Source of the DNA: CBDBLK01 sp965243145 | GTDB lineage: Bacteria; Bdellovibrionota; Bacteriovoracia; Bacteriovoracales; Bacteriovoracaceae | Length of the DNA stretch: 64,000 nucleotides | Assembly (NCBI GenBank): GCA_965243145.1 | Contig: CBDEUB010000002.1 | Coordinates: forward strand, 1,426,001-1,490,000 | Direction of reading: 5' to 3' | Shown here: positions 25,546 to 33,636 of the stretch, in pieces | Layout: every line of letters starts with the position of its first letter | How positions within the stretch are numbered: position 1 is the first letter of the stretch | The notes under the pieces: model-generated | What the model was told of the DNA's origin: nothing | What the model saw: only the letters and a program-made list of their open reading frames with translations | Databases searched by the model: none | Made by a program: the position numbers and the translations under genes

Positions 25546-26157
25546 TTACTGAATCAAACTGGCCTTTGGTTCAGACTCAATGCGACACGCAAAATAGGCA
25601 AAAGCGGAGATAGCACCAGCAAAAATAAAACTTTTGGTATAAACGGCAGTTTTGGCCTTCACCCACAACTGTTTTGACGAAAAAAAGAGATTTGCCGCCA
25701 AAGCATTTCCACCTGCTATAGTCACGAGTCCAAGTAAATATGCCTTTTTGACATCAAAAACTGCACTATGATCATATTTAACGACGGCACAAGAACCCAG
25801 CGCATGGAAAGTAGCTATGGCCGCCCCTCCAAACAAAGTAACCGCTTTATTGGCAGAAACTATTTCCGCCCGCCGGATTTCTTCGGGACTTAACACCATG
25901 TGGGCGTAAAGCACATCCTCTTCTCCGCACTTCCGAAGTTCTTCGGGAAACCCGTCGGCATTTGCAAAAAAATCGGCAAAGCGCTCGGGAGGCAAATGGC
26001 GGCCGTATGGCCCTCCCACTTTGCAGCGAGGGGTTCCGTCTTCATTGAGGAGAATCACTCCCGACAAGTCCAAAGATGAATCCAAGTGGCCGCCTTCTTG
26101 GGCAAAGGCCGCAAAAGTGACTAGGGCCAAAAATAACAGTTTTTTAAAGGTACTCAT
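25546..26157 (-). CDS. exported four-cysteine membrane protein (paralog B)
   Basis: 203 residues from ATG 26157. Signal peptide (FKKLLFLALVTFAAFAQ), then VILLNEDGTPRCKVGG (Cys1), ELRKCGEEDVL (Cys2), SPEEIR, a hydrophobic part with HALGSCAVV (Cys3) and a C-terminal YFACRIE (Cys4). The Cys1-Cys2 segment is almost identical to paralog C at DNA level; elsewhere the two have drifted far apart. The KCG triplet at Cys2 recalls the EGKCG motifs of known MNIO substrates (bufferins). Membrane topology predicts a soluble periplasmic head and a helical anchor. Confidence 0.76.
   Translation of the reverse strand: MSTFKKLLFLALVTFAAFAQEGGHLDSSLDLSGVILLNEDGTPRCKVGGPYGRHLPPERFADFFANADGFPEELRKCGEEDVLYAHMVLSPEEIRRAEIVSANKAVTLFGGAAIATFHALGSCAVVKYDHSAVFDVKKAYLLGLVTIAGGNALAANLFFSSKQLWVKAKTAVYTKSFIFAGAISAFAYFACRIESEPKASLIQ
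25873..26058. repeat. 186-bp block shared with 24578-24763, copy 2
   Basis: Second copy of the near-identical block, inside paralog B. It covers codons from the segment after ILLNEDG to SPEEIR, on the minus strand. Only one substitution separates the copies, at 26044. See copy 1. Confidence 0.9.
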
Positions 26158-26197
26158 AGGCCATACTTATAACAGAAGTAAGTTTTTTTATCAATAC

Positions 26198-26707
26198 TCA
26201 ATGAGTGGCCTCATCGGCCACTTGAAATAAATAACAAAGAGCAGAAGAAGCGGCACCGAAAAGCATGTGACGGCCAATGGCCCCCAGCGGCACCATGGCG
26301 ACACGGTTGAGCACTGACGCCCCAAAAAGGGCGTAAATTCCGGCACTCATAATGGCGGCCTTTCCCGAAGAGAACAAAAAAGAGGGTATGCCTTTGCTAT
26401 CGCCCTCTGTCATGTGCTCCGCCGAATCTGATCCGAGATGACAACTGACTGCGGCCACACCGGCAATTACTCCAATACTGCCCCAAGGGATTCCGGCCAT
26501 TTGAATTTCACTGGGGGAAACTTCGAGAGAGGCGGCCAAAATTTGGTTTTCACGACATTCTTCAAGGCCAATAGTGCCTCTTTCTCCATCGAAATCTTGG
26601 CCTATTTGGCAAAGGGGTTCCCCTTTTTCATCAAATAACAAAACAGGTGGGGCCGCTCCACAATGCCAAGCAATCAAAAAAGAGGCCATGGCCAAAAGTT
26701 TTTTCAT
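26198..26707 (-). CDS. exported four-cysteine membrane protein (paralog A), next to the MNIO genes
   Basis: 169 residues from ATG 26707, starting a signal peptide (KKLLAMASFLIAWHCGA). The same layout as paralogs B and C is seen in diverged form: LLFDEKGEPLCQIG (Cys1), GLEECRENQ (Cys2), VSPSEIQ, then helices with AVSCHLG (Cys3) and a C-terminal ALCYLFQ (Cys4). It lies 33 bases after the DUF2063 stop; an in-frame TTG at 26743 would overlap that stop. Being the first gene after MNIO and its partner makes it the leading candidate substrate. No ribosome-binding site is obvious, so coupling to the upstream gene is possible. Confidence 0.72.
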   Translation of the reverse strand: MKKLLAMASFLIAWHCGAAPPVLLFDEKGEPLCQIGQDFDGERGTIGLEECRENQILAASLEVSPSEIQMAGIPWGSIGVIAGVAAVSCHLGSDSAEHMTEGDSKGIPSFLFSSGKAAIMSAGIYALFGASVLNRVAMVPLGAIGRHMLFGAASSALCYLFQVADEATH

Positions 26708-26739
26708 GGGGAGGACTATAGGAGATGCCACAATCTCTG

Positions 26740-27501
26740 TCAAACAATGGCAATGGCCAGGCCAGAATTTCTCAAAAAAGCAAAAAATTCCCGAATTGTA
26801 GCGGGGTCGTCACAAGAGGCCCCATCTAGCGCGCGTTCAAGACTGTGGCCCATTTGCAAAGATTGCATCACTTCCCACTGGACAGACTCCAGTTCTTTGG
26901 TGCGGACTAATTCGTCGACCTTGTAGAGAAGCAAATACTGAGGCCGTTGGAAATTGAGTTCCTCAAGCTCTTTACTGGGATTTTGACTTTTATCCACAAT
27001 GTCGTAAAGTGCAAAATCCCAAGCATAGGTTTTCAAACTGGGATGAAATTGCAAGGATGCCTTGACCAAATCGGTCTCACAAATTTTTTTAAAAGGATCG
27101 GGAAAGATCGGATAACCGCTGTGGAAAACCTGTTCTAAATCCCATTCGAGTTGGGCCAAATCCTTAATCAAGGGGAATTTTTCCCTGTAGACGGAATGAT
27201 CCAAAAAAAGCGGAAAGTGCTCGCCATATTGTCCCAAATCGGGATGGGCCGAGGGATATTTTTTCTTGTATTCACACACTGCTTGAACAAAATCGTCTTC
27301 GCCGAGAACCAACCAGGTCGCTTTAAAATTCTCCCGCATAACCGAATCCAGACGAGCGGCATAATCTTCCCGGTAAATGTCGAGGGCCTGCACACTGTTT
27401 AAATTGCCAATGGGTTTTATCAAATCCAACAACTCGGGTGGCCTCTCATTTTCGAGAATGGAGTTTAAAAAGGACTCTTGATAATCCCGTAAATTTTTCA
27501 A
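26740..27501 (-). CDS. DUF2063 (HvfC/BufC-like) partner protein of MNIO
   Basis: 253 residues with the DUF2063 pattern: LRDYQESFLNSILE at the start, LDIYREDYAARLDSVMRENF near residue 40, LVLGEDDFVQAVCEYKKKYP near 65, then LGQYGEHFPLFLD and IKDLAQLEWDLEQ. Proteins of this family accompany DUF692 oxidases and help recognise the precursor peptide. It overlaps the MNIO gene by four bases (27498-27501). It is cytoplasmic, without a signal peptide. The pairing is the standard core of MNIO systems such as buf and tgl. Confidence 0.9.
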   Translation of the reverse strand: MKNLRDYQESFLNSILENERPPELLDLIKPIGNLNSVQALDIYREDYAARLDSVMRENFKATWLVLGEDDFVQAVCEYKKKYPSAHPDLGQYGEHFPLFLDHSVYREKFPLIKDLAQLEWDLEQVFHSGYPIFPDPFKKICETDLVKASLQFHPSLKTYAWDFALYDIVDKSQNPSKELEELNFQRPQYLLLYKVDELVRTKELESVQWEVMQSLQMGHSLERALDGASCDDPATIREFFAFLRNSGLAIAIV

Positions 27502-28328
27502 AGCGCACTTTCCACGAGTTGGCGGGCCTTAATGGCCTCGGCCTCAAGCTGGGAAAAAGCGGGAATGTCCTCGTCCCACTCGACTAAAACGGGAACTGGA
27601 TTCCCCATGTCCCGCACTTTTCTCTCAAATAAGTCCCACACTTCCGGGTAGACCGGGCGGGAGTGGGTGTCGAGAAGATAACCACCCTTATCGGAAAATC
27701 CGGCCAAATGAATTTCTGCAATCAAGTCGTTGGGAATATGGGAAAGATATTCCCAAGCATCAAACCCCTGGTTGCGGGAATTGACAAAAACATTATTAAT
27801 ATCGAGTAAAAGTTTACATCCACTCTCTCTGGCCACCAAAACATTAAACTCCCATTCGCTGTAGTCGCCCTCTCTAAGACTTAAATAGGCACTCAGATTT
27901 TCAATAGCAATTTCAGTTCCCAAGTAATCCTGAACATATTGTATGCGACGAACTAAATGCTTGAGGGCATCGCCAGTATAGGGCAGAGGAAGCAAGTTGT
28001 GCAAATTGCGGCCGGGCAGGCCCGTCCAGCACAAGTGGTCGCTCACAACAAAAGGTTGGATTTCTTCTTTCATGCGTTTTAAGGCCTTGAGATAATTTTT
28101 GTCGAAGTCGGCATCAGTTCCCAATGACAGAGAAACACCGTGCATGGAAACGGGATAATCCTGGCGAATCGCCTCCAATGCCCGCCACGGCCTTCCCCGG
28201 GTAAAGAGAAAGTTCTCAGAGATAACTTCAAAAAAATCGACTTGGGTTTTGGGCCTTTTTAAAAGATGCGCAAGGTGGGGTTGACGAAGGCCAACCCCCA
28301 CCCCTTTTTCATAACAATAATTTTTCAC
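27498..28328 (-). CDS. DUF692 multinuclear non-heme iron-dependent oxidase (MNIO)
   Basis: 276 residues of the TIM-barrel MNIO family. Metal-binding motifs look complete: MHGVSLSLG (His63), SDHLCW (Asp97, His98), IENLSAY (Glu143), LLLDINNVFVN (Asp176), EIHLAGF (His207), DTHSRPV (Asp220, His222) and LVEWDEDIP (Glu250, Asp252). Characterised members oxidise cysteines of ribosomal peptides, for example to thiooxazoles in copper-binding bufferins. The start is GTG 28328, ten bases after the beta-barrel stop, so it is co-transcribed with it. The substrate here is not the usual DUF2282 peptide; the four-cysteine paralogs downstream are candidates. Confidence 0.93.
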   Translation of the reverse strand: MKNYCYEKGVGVGLRQPHLAHLLKRPKTQVDFFEVISENFLFTRGRPWRALEAIRQDYPVSMHGVSLSLGTDADFDKNYLKALKRMKEEIQPFVVSDHLCWTGLPGRNLHNLLPLPYTGDALKHLVRRIQYVQDYLGTEIAIENLSAYLSLREGDYSEWEFNVLVARESGCKLLLDINNVFVNSRNQGFDAWEYLSHIPNDLIAEIHLAGFSDKGGYLLDTHSRPVYPEVWDLFERKVRDMGNPVPVLVEWDEDIPAFSQLEAEAIKARQLVESAL

Positions 28329-28338
28329 GAGTGCCAGT

Positions 28339-28971
28339 CTAAAACAAGTCTATGGGAAATGAAACACCAACGCCAAAATAATTGGCCTTGGCCTCCGTTT
28401 CGACATCGGTGTCAATATTTCCTCCCACATGCAATTTATCAAAACTCATGCGACGGTAAACCACATTGAAGTTCACCATGGGCATAAATGTATAACCCAA
28501 ATCAAACCCAAACCCCGAACCGCTCTTGCGCTCCACTTTACCGAATAAGGCCGATGCATCGGCAGCAGTACTTCCCGCCCAATCTTCTCCGCTCAGATTG
28601 GCGGAAAAAAAGTAATTCAAATCGACATAAAAAGGGCCAAATTTGGGGCCAACGAAAAATCCGCCGGCACTTCCGCTATATTTTTCAATATAACGGTCGA
28701 CACCATCCGATTCCGATTTCAAATAAGAGAACTCCAAAACGCCTCCGGCCCTCCACAAAAAGGGCATATCAACTCCGGCCTTGGCACCGTAGAGAAGCCC
28801 TTTGCGCTCCTGTTTGGCAAACGGCCAATCTCCCAAATTGCTATTGCTCCCCTCACCCTTGCTACTTCCACTGACTAAGAGCAAATAGGGTTCCAAAAGA
28901 AGCATGGCCCTAGCGGGGTGGACTACACTGATCATACCTACGGTCACCATCCACAAAAATGTTTTTTTCAT
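28339..28971 (-). CDS. outer-membrane beta-barrel protein
   Basis: 210 residues. AAAGGAGG lies five bases before ATG 28971, which starts a signal peptide (FLWMVTVGMISVVHPARA). The mature part is made of strand-like segments (LLLEPYLLLVSG, LYGAKAGVDMPF, GFFVGPKFGPFYVDLNYFF, GFGFDLGYTFMPM) and ends in YFGVGVSFPIDLF with a C-terminal Phe, as in outer-membrane barrels. It looks like an OmpW/opacity-type eight-strand barrel. It is the first gene of the operon with MNIO and DUF2063. The frame is open to 29139, but that part is unlikely to be used. Confidence 0.78.
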   Translation of the reverse strand: MKKTFLWMVTVGMISVVHPARAMLLLEPYLLLVSGSSKGEGSNSNLGDWPFAKQERKGLLYGAKAGVDMPFLWRAGGVLEFSYLKSESDGVDRYIEKYSGSAGGFFVGPKFGPFYVDLNYFFSANLSGEDWAGSTAADASALFGKVERKSGSGFGFDLGYTFMPMVNFNVVYRRMSFDKLHVGGNIDTDVETEAKANYFGVGVSFPIDLF

Positions 28972-29140
28972 GCTGCCTCCTTTATGGCCAAAAAATACAA
29001 TGGCCCTTATAAGGCCAATTTTATAAGGCCTTGAGGCCAAAGCAAAGTTAAAAAATCGAAATTTGAATTTAAGGCAAGTTTGTTCCCTCAAGGCCTTGGG
29101 GCAACTCATTGCATTATCATAAAAGACAAGGAATTTCATT

Positions 29141-29884
29141 GTGAAATCAATATTCGAGAGATTTACTTGGGAGAAATGTTTACAGTTTTGGATTCCCTAC
29201 GCTTTGGGAATGAAAATTTTTCGCCCCCAGTACAGTTGGCCAGCGGCCATATTAATGGGAATGGTATTTGGAACTGTCATGTCCATTATCATGGGCAAAA
29301 ATTGCCGGGAGGAAAGAAAAAACCGCACCCCCGTACCGGAAGTTATTCAAATTCAATACGATCCCAGCATTAAATTGCTATTTCTGATTCTCTTGTATCT
29401 CGGCATCGGCATGGGCGTTGTCATGGGCACTTTATCGGTGGCGGTCGATTTTTTCAAATGGCAAGGCCATCAAGACTTTCCCGGATTCTTCTACGCTTGT
29501 TTTTTCTATTGCCTGGCCCTGTTTTCCTATTGCTCCAAACTCACCATCCAACATTCTTACGAAATCAATGCCCGAGGAATCTTAAAAAAAACAAAAATGT
29601 GGTGGGGATTCAAAGAAAACTTTATGGCCTTTGAGCACATCCAATCCGTCTCTGTCAATTTCTGGGGAACGCTGTTAATTCACCAAAAAAATGGCACCAT
29701 CATCCCTCTGCACTTACCCATTGGAAAAGATTTTTCTTCTTATCAAAACATGGATATTCCCGAGGAAGAAGTCAAAAACCCCCATTTCATCGGAAGTTAT
29801 CAAATCCGTAGAGAAATTGAACGCCGGATGAAACGAGGCCACATTCTAGCGCCCCATGGCCCAGAGAGCAGTTCGACTCTTTAA
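29141..29884 (+). CDS. membrane protein with PH-like C-terminal part, unknown
   Basis: 247 residues from GTG 29141, with AAGGA eight bases upstream. Two hydrophobic regions, WPAAILMGMVFGTVMSIIMG near residue 33 and a pair near 80-130 (FLILLYLGIGMGVVMGTLSV, FYACFFYCLALFSYC), are followed by a soluble part. In it, LTIQHSYEINARGILKKTKM then FEHIQSVSVNFWGTLLIHQK looks like a bacterial PH-like domain. It converges on the iron ABC operon and overlaps its 3' end by 39 bases. Function unknown. Confidence 0.65.
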   Translation: MKSIFERFTWEKCLQFWIPYALGMKIFRPQYSWPAAILMGMVFGTVMSIIMGKNCREERKNRTPVPEVIQIQYDPSIKLLFLILLYLGIGMGVVMGTLSVAVDFFKWQGHQDFPGFFYACFFYCLALFSYCSKLTIQHSYEINARGILKKTKMWWGFKENFMAFEHIQSVSVNFWGTLLIHQKNGTIIPLHLPIGKDFSSYQNMDIPEEEVKNPHFIGSYQIRREIERRMKRGHILAPHGPESSSTL

Positions 29885-30913
29885 GTAAAGCTGTACCTCA
29901 TCACCTTCTGCATAGGACTTGTGTTCACAAGAAACTTTCATTTCAAAAAAAGAGGTGGGGAGGCCTTTTTGCAAGGAATAGATACACTCTGGCCCGTGAG
30001 AATAAGAGGAAATGACTTTGGCGGTTCCGAGAGGAATGGCCCCTGAAAATAAGGATAGCTGGTGGAAGGGAATAAATAAATAGATTTCCCGACAGTTCCG
30101 AATATCGTCGGGATTGGAAATCTCAAACTGCCCCACACCATCAACTCGGGCCGAAGGGCCGCCTTCGGTTTGGCCAGGCAATAAAATTCCCGACTTCATA
30201 AAATCGACCAAAGCGGAAGTTCGGGGACGAAAAAAGAAATCTTGTGGCCGTCCCGTTTGGTGGCCCAACAAATGTCCTGTGGGATGGCCCATCAGGGTAA
30301 TACGGTCTCCCAATTCAAAGGCCTCGCGGTGGGAATGGGTCACGATCAGAGCAGTCAATTGCAGCGAACGCAGCCATTGCTTGACCTGGCGGCGAAGTTT
30401 TGCCCTCAAATTGACATCCAAAGCGGAAAAGGGTTCATCCATCAACAAAACTCGCGGCCTTGAAACCATGGCCCTGGCAATGGCCACCCGTTGCTGTTCT
30501 CCTCCCGACAATTCTTGGGGATAACTCTCTTGTTTATGGGCAAGGCCAATAAGTTCCATCCAATCCTGAAGGCGAGACTGGCCGGGGCCGCCAAAACCGA
30601 TATTTTTTTCAACATTTAAATGGGGAAAGAGGCAGGGTTCTTGAAAGACGATTCCTAGCTGGCGCTTTTCGGGCGGAATAAAAAAGTGGGTGCCATCCAC
30701 AGATTTTTGATCAAAAATTTGGCCATCCAATTCAATTCGGCCATCGTTCACCGGCAAAAAACCGGCAATCAAATGCAAAATGGTCGATTTCCCACACCCG
30801 CTCGGCCCCAGGAGACAATGAATTTCTCCGCGTTCCAAGCGCAAATTAAAATTTTCGACAATTTTGTCTTTGCCATAGCTAAAGTTGACTTTGCTAAGTT
30901 CTAAAAAACTCAT
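29846..30913 (-). CDS. fbpC: iron(III) ABC transporter ATP-binding protein
   Basis: 355 residues from ATG 30913. Walker A is GPSGCGKSTI near residue 36, the Q-loop is FQEPCLFPHL, the signature is LSGGEQQRVAIARAM and Walker B is VLLMDEPFSALD. A C-terminal regulatory part follows, as in FbpC/PotA-type ATPases. It energises import of ferric iron from the periplasm. The start overlaps the permease stop (ATGA at 30910-30913). The upstream frame to 31006 is not needed. Confidence 0.9.
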   Translation of the reverse strand: MSFLELSKVNFSYGKDKIVENFNLRLERGEIHCLLGPSGCGKSTILHLIAGFLPVNDGRIELDGQIFDQKSVDGTHFFIPPEKRQLGIVFQEPCLFPHLNVEKNIGFGGPGQSRLQDWMELIGLAHKQESYPQELSGGEQQRVAIARAMVSRPRVLLMDEPFSALDVNLRAKLRRQVKQWLRSLQLTALIVTHSHREAFELGDRITLMGHPTGHLLGHQTGRPQDFFFRPRTSALVDFMKSGILLPGQTEGGPSARVDGVGQFEISNPDDIRNCREIYLFIPFHQLSLFSGAIPLGTAKVISSYSHGPECIYSLQKGLPTSFFEMKVSCEHKSYAEGDEVQLYLKSRTALWAMGR

Positions 30914-32484
30914 GCCCACTTCTTCCCGCGCAAATACTGATTCAAATAAACCGAAGCAACTCCCAGGCCAACTAACAAAAGCGCATAGGGGGAAGTCCTT
31001 TCCCATTCTCCCTCGGAAGTCAGTTCATAAATTTTGGTGGCCAAGGTATTCACTCCGTAAGGGCGCAAAATGAGAGTAATGGGCATTTCCTTAATGGCCT
31101 CCAAAAAACATAAAAGTACCGATGATAAAAAGGCCGGCCTTAAAATGGGAAAATGAACCCGAAAAAAGGCCTTCCAGGGGGCCAATCCCAACGATTGTGC
31201 CGTCCAATCCAACTTCCGGTGAATCAACTCGCAGGCCTTGTGATTCATTTCAAACCCCAGCGCATAAAAGCGAACAACCAGTCCTGCGAGCAAGGCAAAA
31301 ATGGCCACTTTGCCAAAAAAATGCATTCCCAAAAGGGAAAATATGGCCATAACTCCCACGCCGATCAAACTCCCCGGCAAGGCGTAACCGAGTTTAAGCA
31401 AAGACCCCAGGGCCTTGTGCCACCTGCTCCAGTAAAAGCGGTCAAAAAAGACAAATACCAGGGAAATTCCTCCCACCAATATTCCACAGATGCACGCCAA
31501 TCCCGCACTATCGGCCAGATAGGCAAAAAAATCAGATCCCATAGTCTCCCGCCAAACCTGTGCAGACCAAACCAACAATTGGCCCAAAGGAAAGGCCAAG
31601 GAGAAACAGGCATATCCCAACACCAAAAAAAACAACACCACTTGTACAGTTTTGCCAGGAGAAAAGATGGGTTCCATAATTTTGTTTTCCCGCTCGATTA
31701 ACGAACTTCTGAAATAGCTATTGAGTCCATATAAACAAAGTGCCAAAATTACCGGGAAAGTGCTTATCCGCATAGCGCTGTTAAAAGAAAATAATCCCGC
31801 CCAGGCCTCATAAATGGCGGTCGCAAAAGTCTCAAAATTAAAAATCGAAACGGCACCAAAATCGCACAAGACCTCCAAACTCACCAAAATGGCAGCGGCA
31901 AAAATCCAAGTTGAACTTTGGGGCAAAATCACGGAAAACAAAACTTTCCACGGCCCCTTTCCCAAAGCGCGGGCAGACCAGATAACCTTGCCGTCAATGC
32001 GCTCTAAAAAAGATTTCTGAAATAGGTAAACATAGGGAGAGAGGCCCATGGAAAAAACCGCTGCTATGGCAAGCGGGTGTTTGATGTCAATAAGTCGAGT
32101 CATATCCCAATTCCAAAGTTCACGCAAATAAGAAGGCAATGGGCCACTGTATTCCAACGCGCCAACATAAATGTAACTCAAGACATAAAGCGGGAATACC
32201 AGTGGCAAAACAAATATGGCATTAAAAAGCGATTTGTATTTAATATTGGTGAGAACGACCAGGACGGCCTGAACAAAACCCGTCAGCGTGCTCATAAGAA
32301 CGGTCAAAAGAATGAGCAAAAAAGTATTGGAGAACAAACCCGGTAAAGTAAAACGCCGAATGAAATCCCAGGCCCTCTGATCGTCGGGAGTGACAAACCA
32401 CCACGCCTTGGCCAATAAAATCGCCAAAGGGGCAAATGCCAAAACCAGTGCAAAAAAAAGAATGGCCCTGGAAACGCGAATCAC
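30910..32484 (-). CDS. fbpB: iron(III) ABC transporter permease, two fused halves
   Basis: 524 residues with about twelve membrane helices and two copies of the EAA-type loop: SARALGKGPWKVLFSVILPQ near residue 173 and AQSLGLAPWKAFFRVHFPIL near 428. That duplicated architecture is typical of FbpB/SfuB permeases. It starts directly after the binding-protein stop at 32485 and overlaps the ATPase start. It forms the channel through the inner membrane with FbpC. Confidence 0.92.
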   Translation of the reverse strand: MIRVSRAILFFALVLAFAPLAILLAKAWWFVTPDDQRAWDFIRRFTLPGLFSNTFLLILLTVLMSTLTGFVQAVLVVLTNIKYKSLFNAIFVLPLVFPLYVLSYIYVGALEYSGPLPSYLRELWNWDMTRLIDIKHPLAIAAVFSMGLSPYVYLFQKSFLERIDGKVIWSARALGKGPWKVLFSVILPQSSTWIFAAAILVSLEVLCDFGAVSIFNFETFATAIYEAWAGLFSFNSAMRISTFPVILALCLYGLNSYFRSSLIERENKIMEPIFSPGKTVQVVLFFLVLGYACFSLAFPLGQLLVWSAQVWRETMGSDFFAYLADSAGLACICGILVGGISLVFVFFDRFYWSRWHKALGSLLKLGYALPGSLIGVGVMAIFSLLGMHFFGKVAIFALLAGLVVRFYALGFEMNHKACELIHRKLDWTAQSLGLAPWKAFFRVHFPILRPAFLSSVLLCFLEAIKEMPITLILRPYGVNTLATKIYELTSEGEWERTSPYALLLVGLGVASVYLNQYLRGKKWA

Positions 32485-33504
32485 TTACATATAGTTCGCT
32501 TTGCGCATGAGCCGCACGGCCCTTTGTTGAAGTTCGCCGGCGGCACTCAGGGGGAAATGGGTGTTGGCCTTGAAATTCCCCCACGCTTGCACACTCTTGG
32601 CCTGGGGAACTTCAGCGTTGATGGTATATTCCAGATTGACTTGAGCAAAGGAAGTCTGGGACTGCCTGCCGGAGAGCCATTCTAAAAACTTAACCGCCTG
32701 GGCCTTGCGCCTGCTGGTTTTCACCACTCCCGCCCCGGAAATGTTGACATGGACTCCATAACTGTTCTGCTGGTTTGGCCAAAATAATTTGAGAGGCAAT
32801 TCGGGAGACTGTTTCATCAAACGCCCAAAATAATAAGTGTTGACAATACCCACTTGGCACTGGCCACTGGCCACCGCTTTCAAGACCGCCGTATCGTTGG
32901 AAAAAATGGGAATAGCGTTGGCCACCCAACCGCGAACTACCTCCTCGGCACGCTTTTCACCCAATTGATAAATTAGCATCGCCACCAACGACTGGTTGTA
33001 GACTTTCTTGGATGTTCGCAAGCACAGCTTGCCCTTCCACTTGGGCGCGGCCAAATCTTCGTAGGAGGAAAGGTCTTTGGCAGCAATTTGACTGGTGTTA
33101 TAGGCCATGGTTCTGGCCCTCACCGAAAGCCCAAACCAACGCCCTTTTTCATCGCGCAGGTGAGCGGGAACATTGCCTTGGAGAATTTTGGAATCTACTT
33201 CTGCCAACAATCCCTGATTGCCAGCAAACCAAAGATTTCCCGCATCGACAGTCATAAAGAGGTCGGCCGGGGAATTTTCCCCCTCGGCCTTGAGAGTTTG
33301 CACCAAGGCCTCCGGTGAACCCGTCTTATATTTAATTTGAATGCCCGAAAGCTCGCCGTATTGCTTGAAAATATCTTTGACGAGATGCTCCTGGCGCGAA
33401 GTATAAACCACCAATTCTTTAACTGGAGGTTGTGCCGGGGCGGTGGCCGCCAAGGCCCCCCAGGAATATCCCATGACTAGGGTGAAAATCGAAATTTTTT
33501 GCAT
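32485..33504 (-). CDS. fbpA: periplasmic iron(III)-binding protein
   Basis: 339 residues from ATG 33504, which has AGGAGA eight bases upstream. A signal peptide (KISIFTLVMGYSWGALAATA) precedes the FbpA fold: KELVVYTSRQEHLVKDIFKQ, SPADLFMTVDAGNLW, and the adjacent tyrosines of VNTYYFGR (about 224-225), the iron ligands of the family. SGAGVVKTSRRKAQAVKFLE is the usual C-terminal lobe motif. It captures ferric iron and passes it to FbpBC. A consensus promoter overlapping an operator-like palindrome lies upstream. Confidence 0.92.
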   Translation of the reverse strand: MQKISIFTLVMGYSWGALAATAPAQPPVKELVVYTSRQEHLVKDIFKQYGELSGIQIKYKTGSPEALVQTLKAEGENSPADLFMTVDAGNLWFAGNQGLLAEVDSKILQGNVPAHLRDEKGRWFGLSVRARTMAYNTSQIAAKDLSSYEDLAAPKWKGKLCLRTSKKVYNQSLVAMLIYQLGEKRAEEVVRGWVANAIPIFSNDTAVLKAVASGQCQVGIVNTYYFGRLMKQSPELPLKLFWPNQQNSYGVHVNISGAGVVKTSRRKAQAVKFLEWLSGRQSQTSFAQVNLEYTINAEVPQAKSVQAWGNFKANTHFPLSAAGELQQRAVRLMRKANYM

Positions 33505-33545
33505 TGCAAAGTCTCCTGTTTGAGCAAAAATGCCCACCTGGTTAA

Positions 33546-33585
33546 GTTATAGAACAAAAGGATGCTTTGTCAAACTAAAGTTTGA
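33546..33585 (-). promoter_or_regulatory. promoter and candidate operator of the iron ABC operon
   Basis: On the minus strand a perfect -35 box TTGACA (33568-33573) and a -10 box TATAAC (33546-33551) are spaced by 16 bases, about 42 bp before the fbpA start. The inverted repeat TCAAACT-AA-AGTTTGA (33570-33585) overlaps the -35 box, an arrangement that fits repression. It does not look like a classical Fur box; the regulator is unknown. Confidence 0.7.
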
Positions 33586-33636
33586 AACATAAAACAATGG
33601 CAAGATTGGCCATGAAATCTGCGATACAGCATTTTG

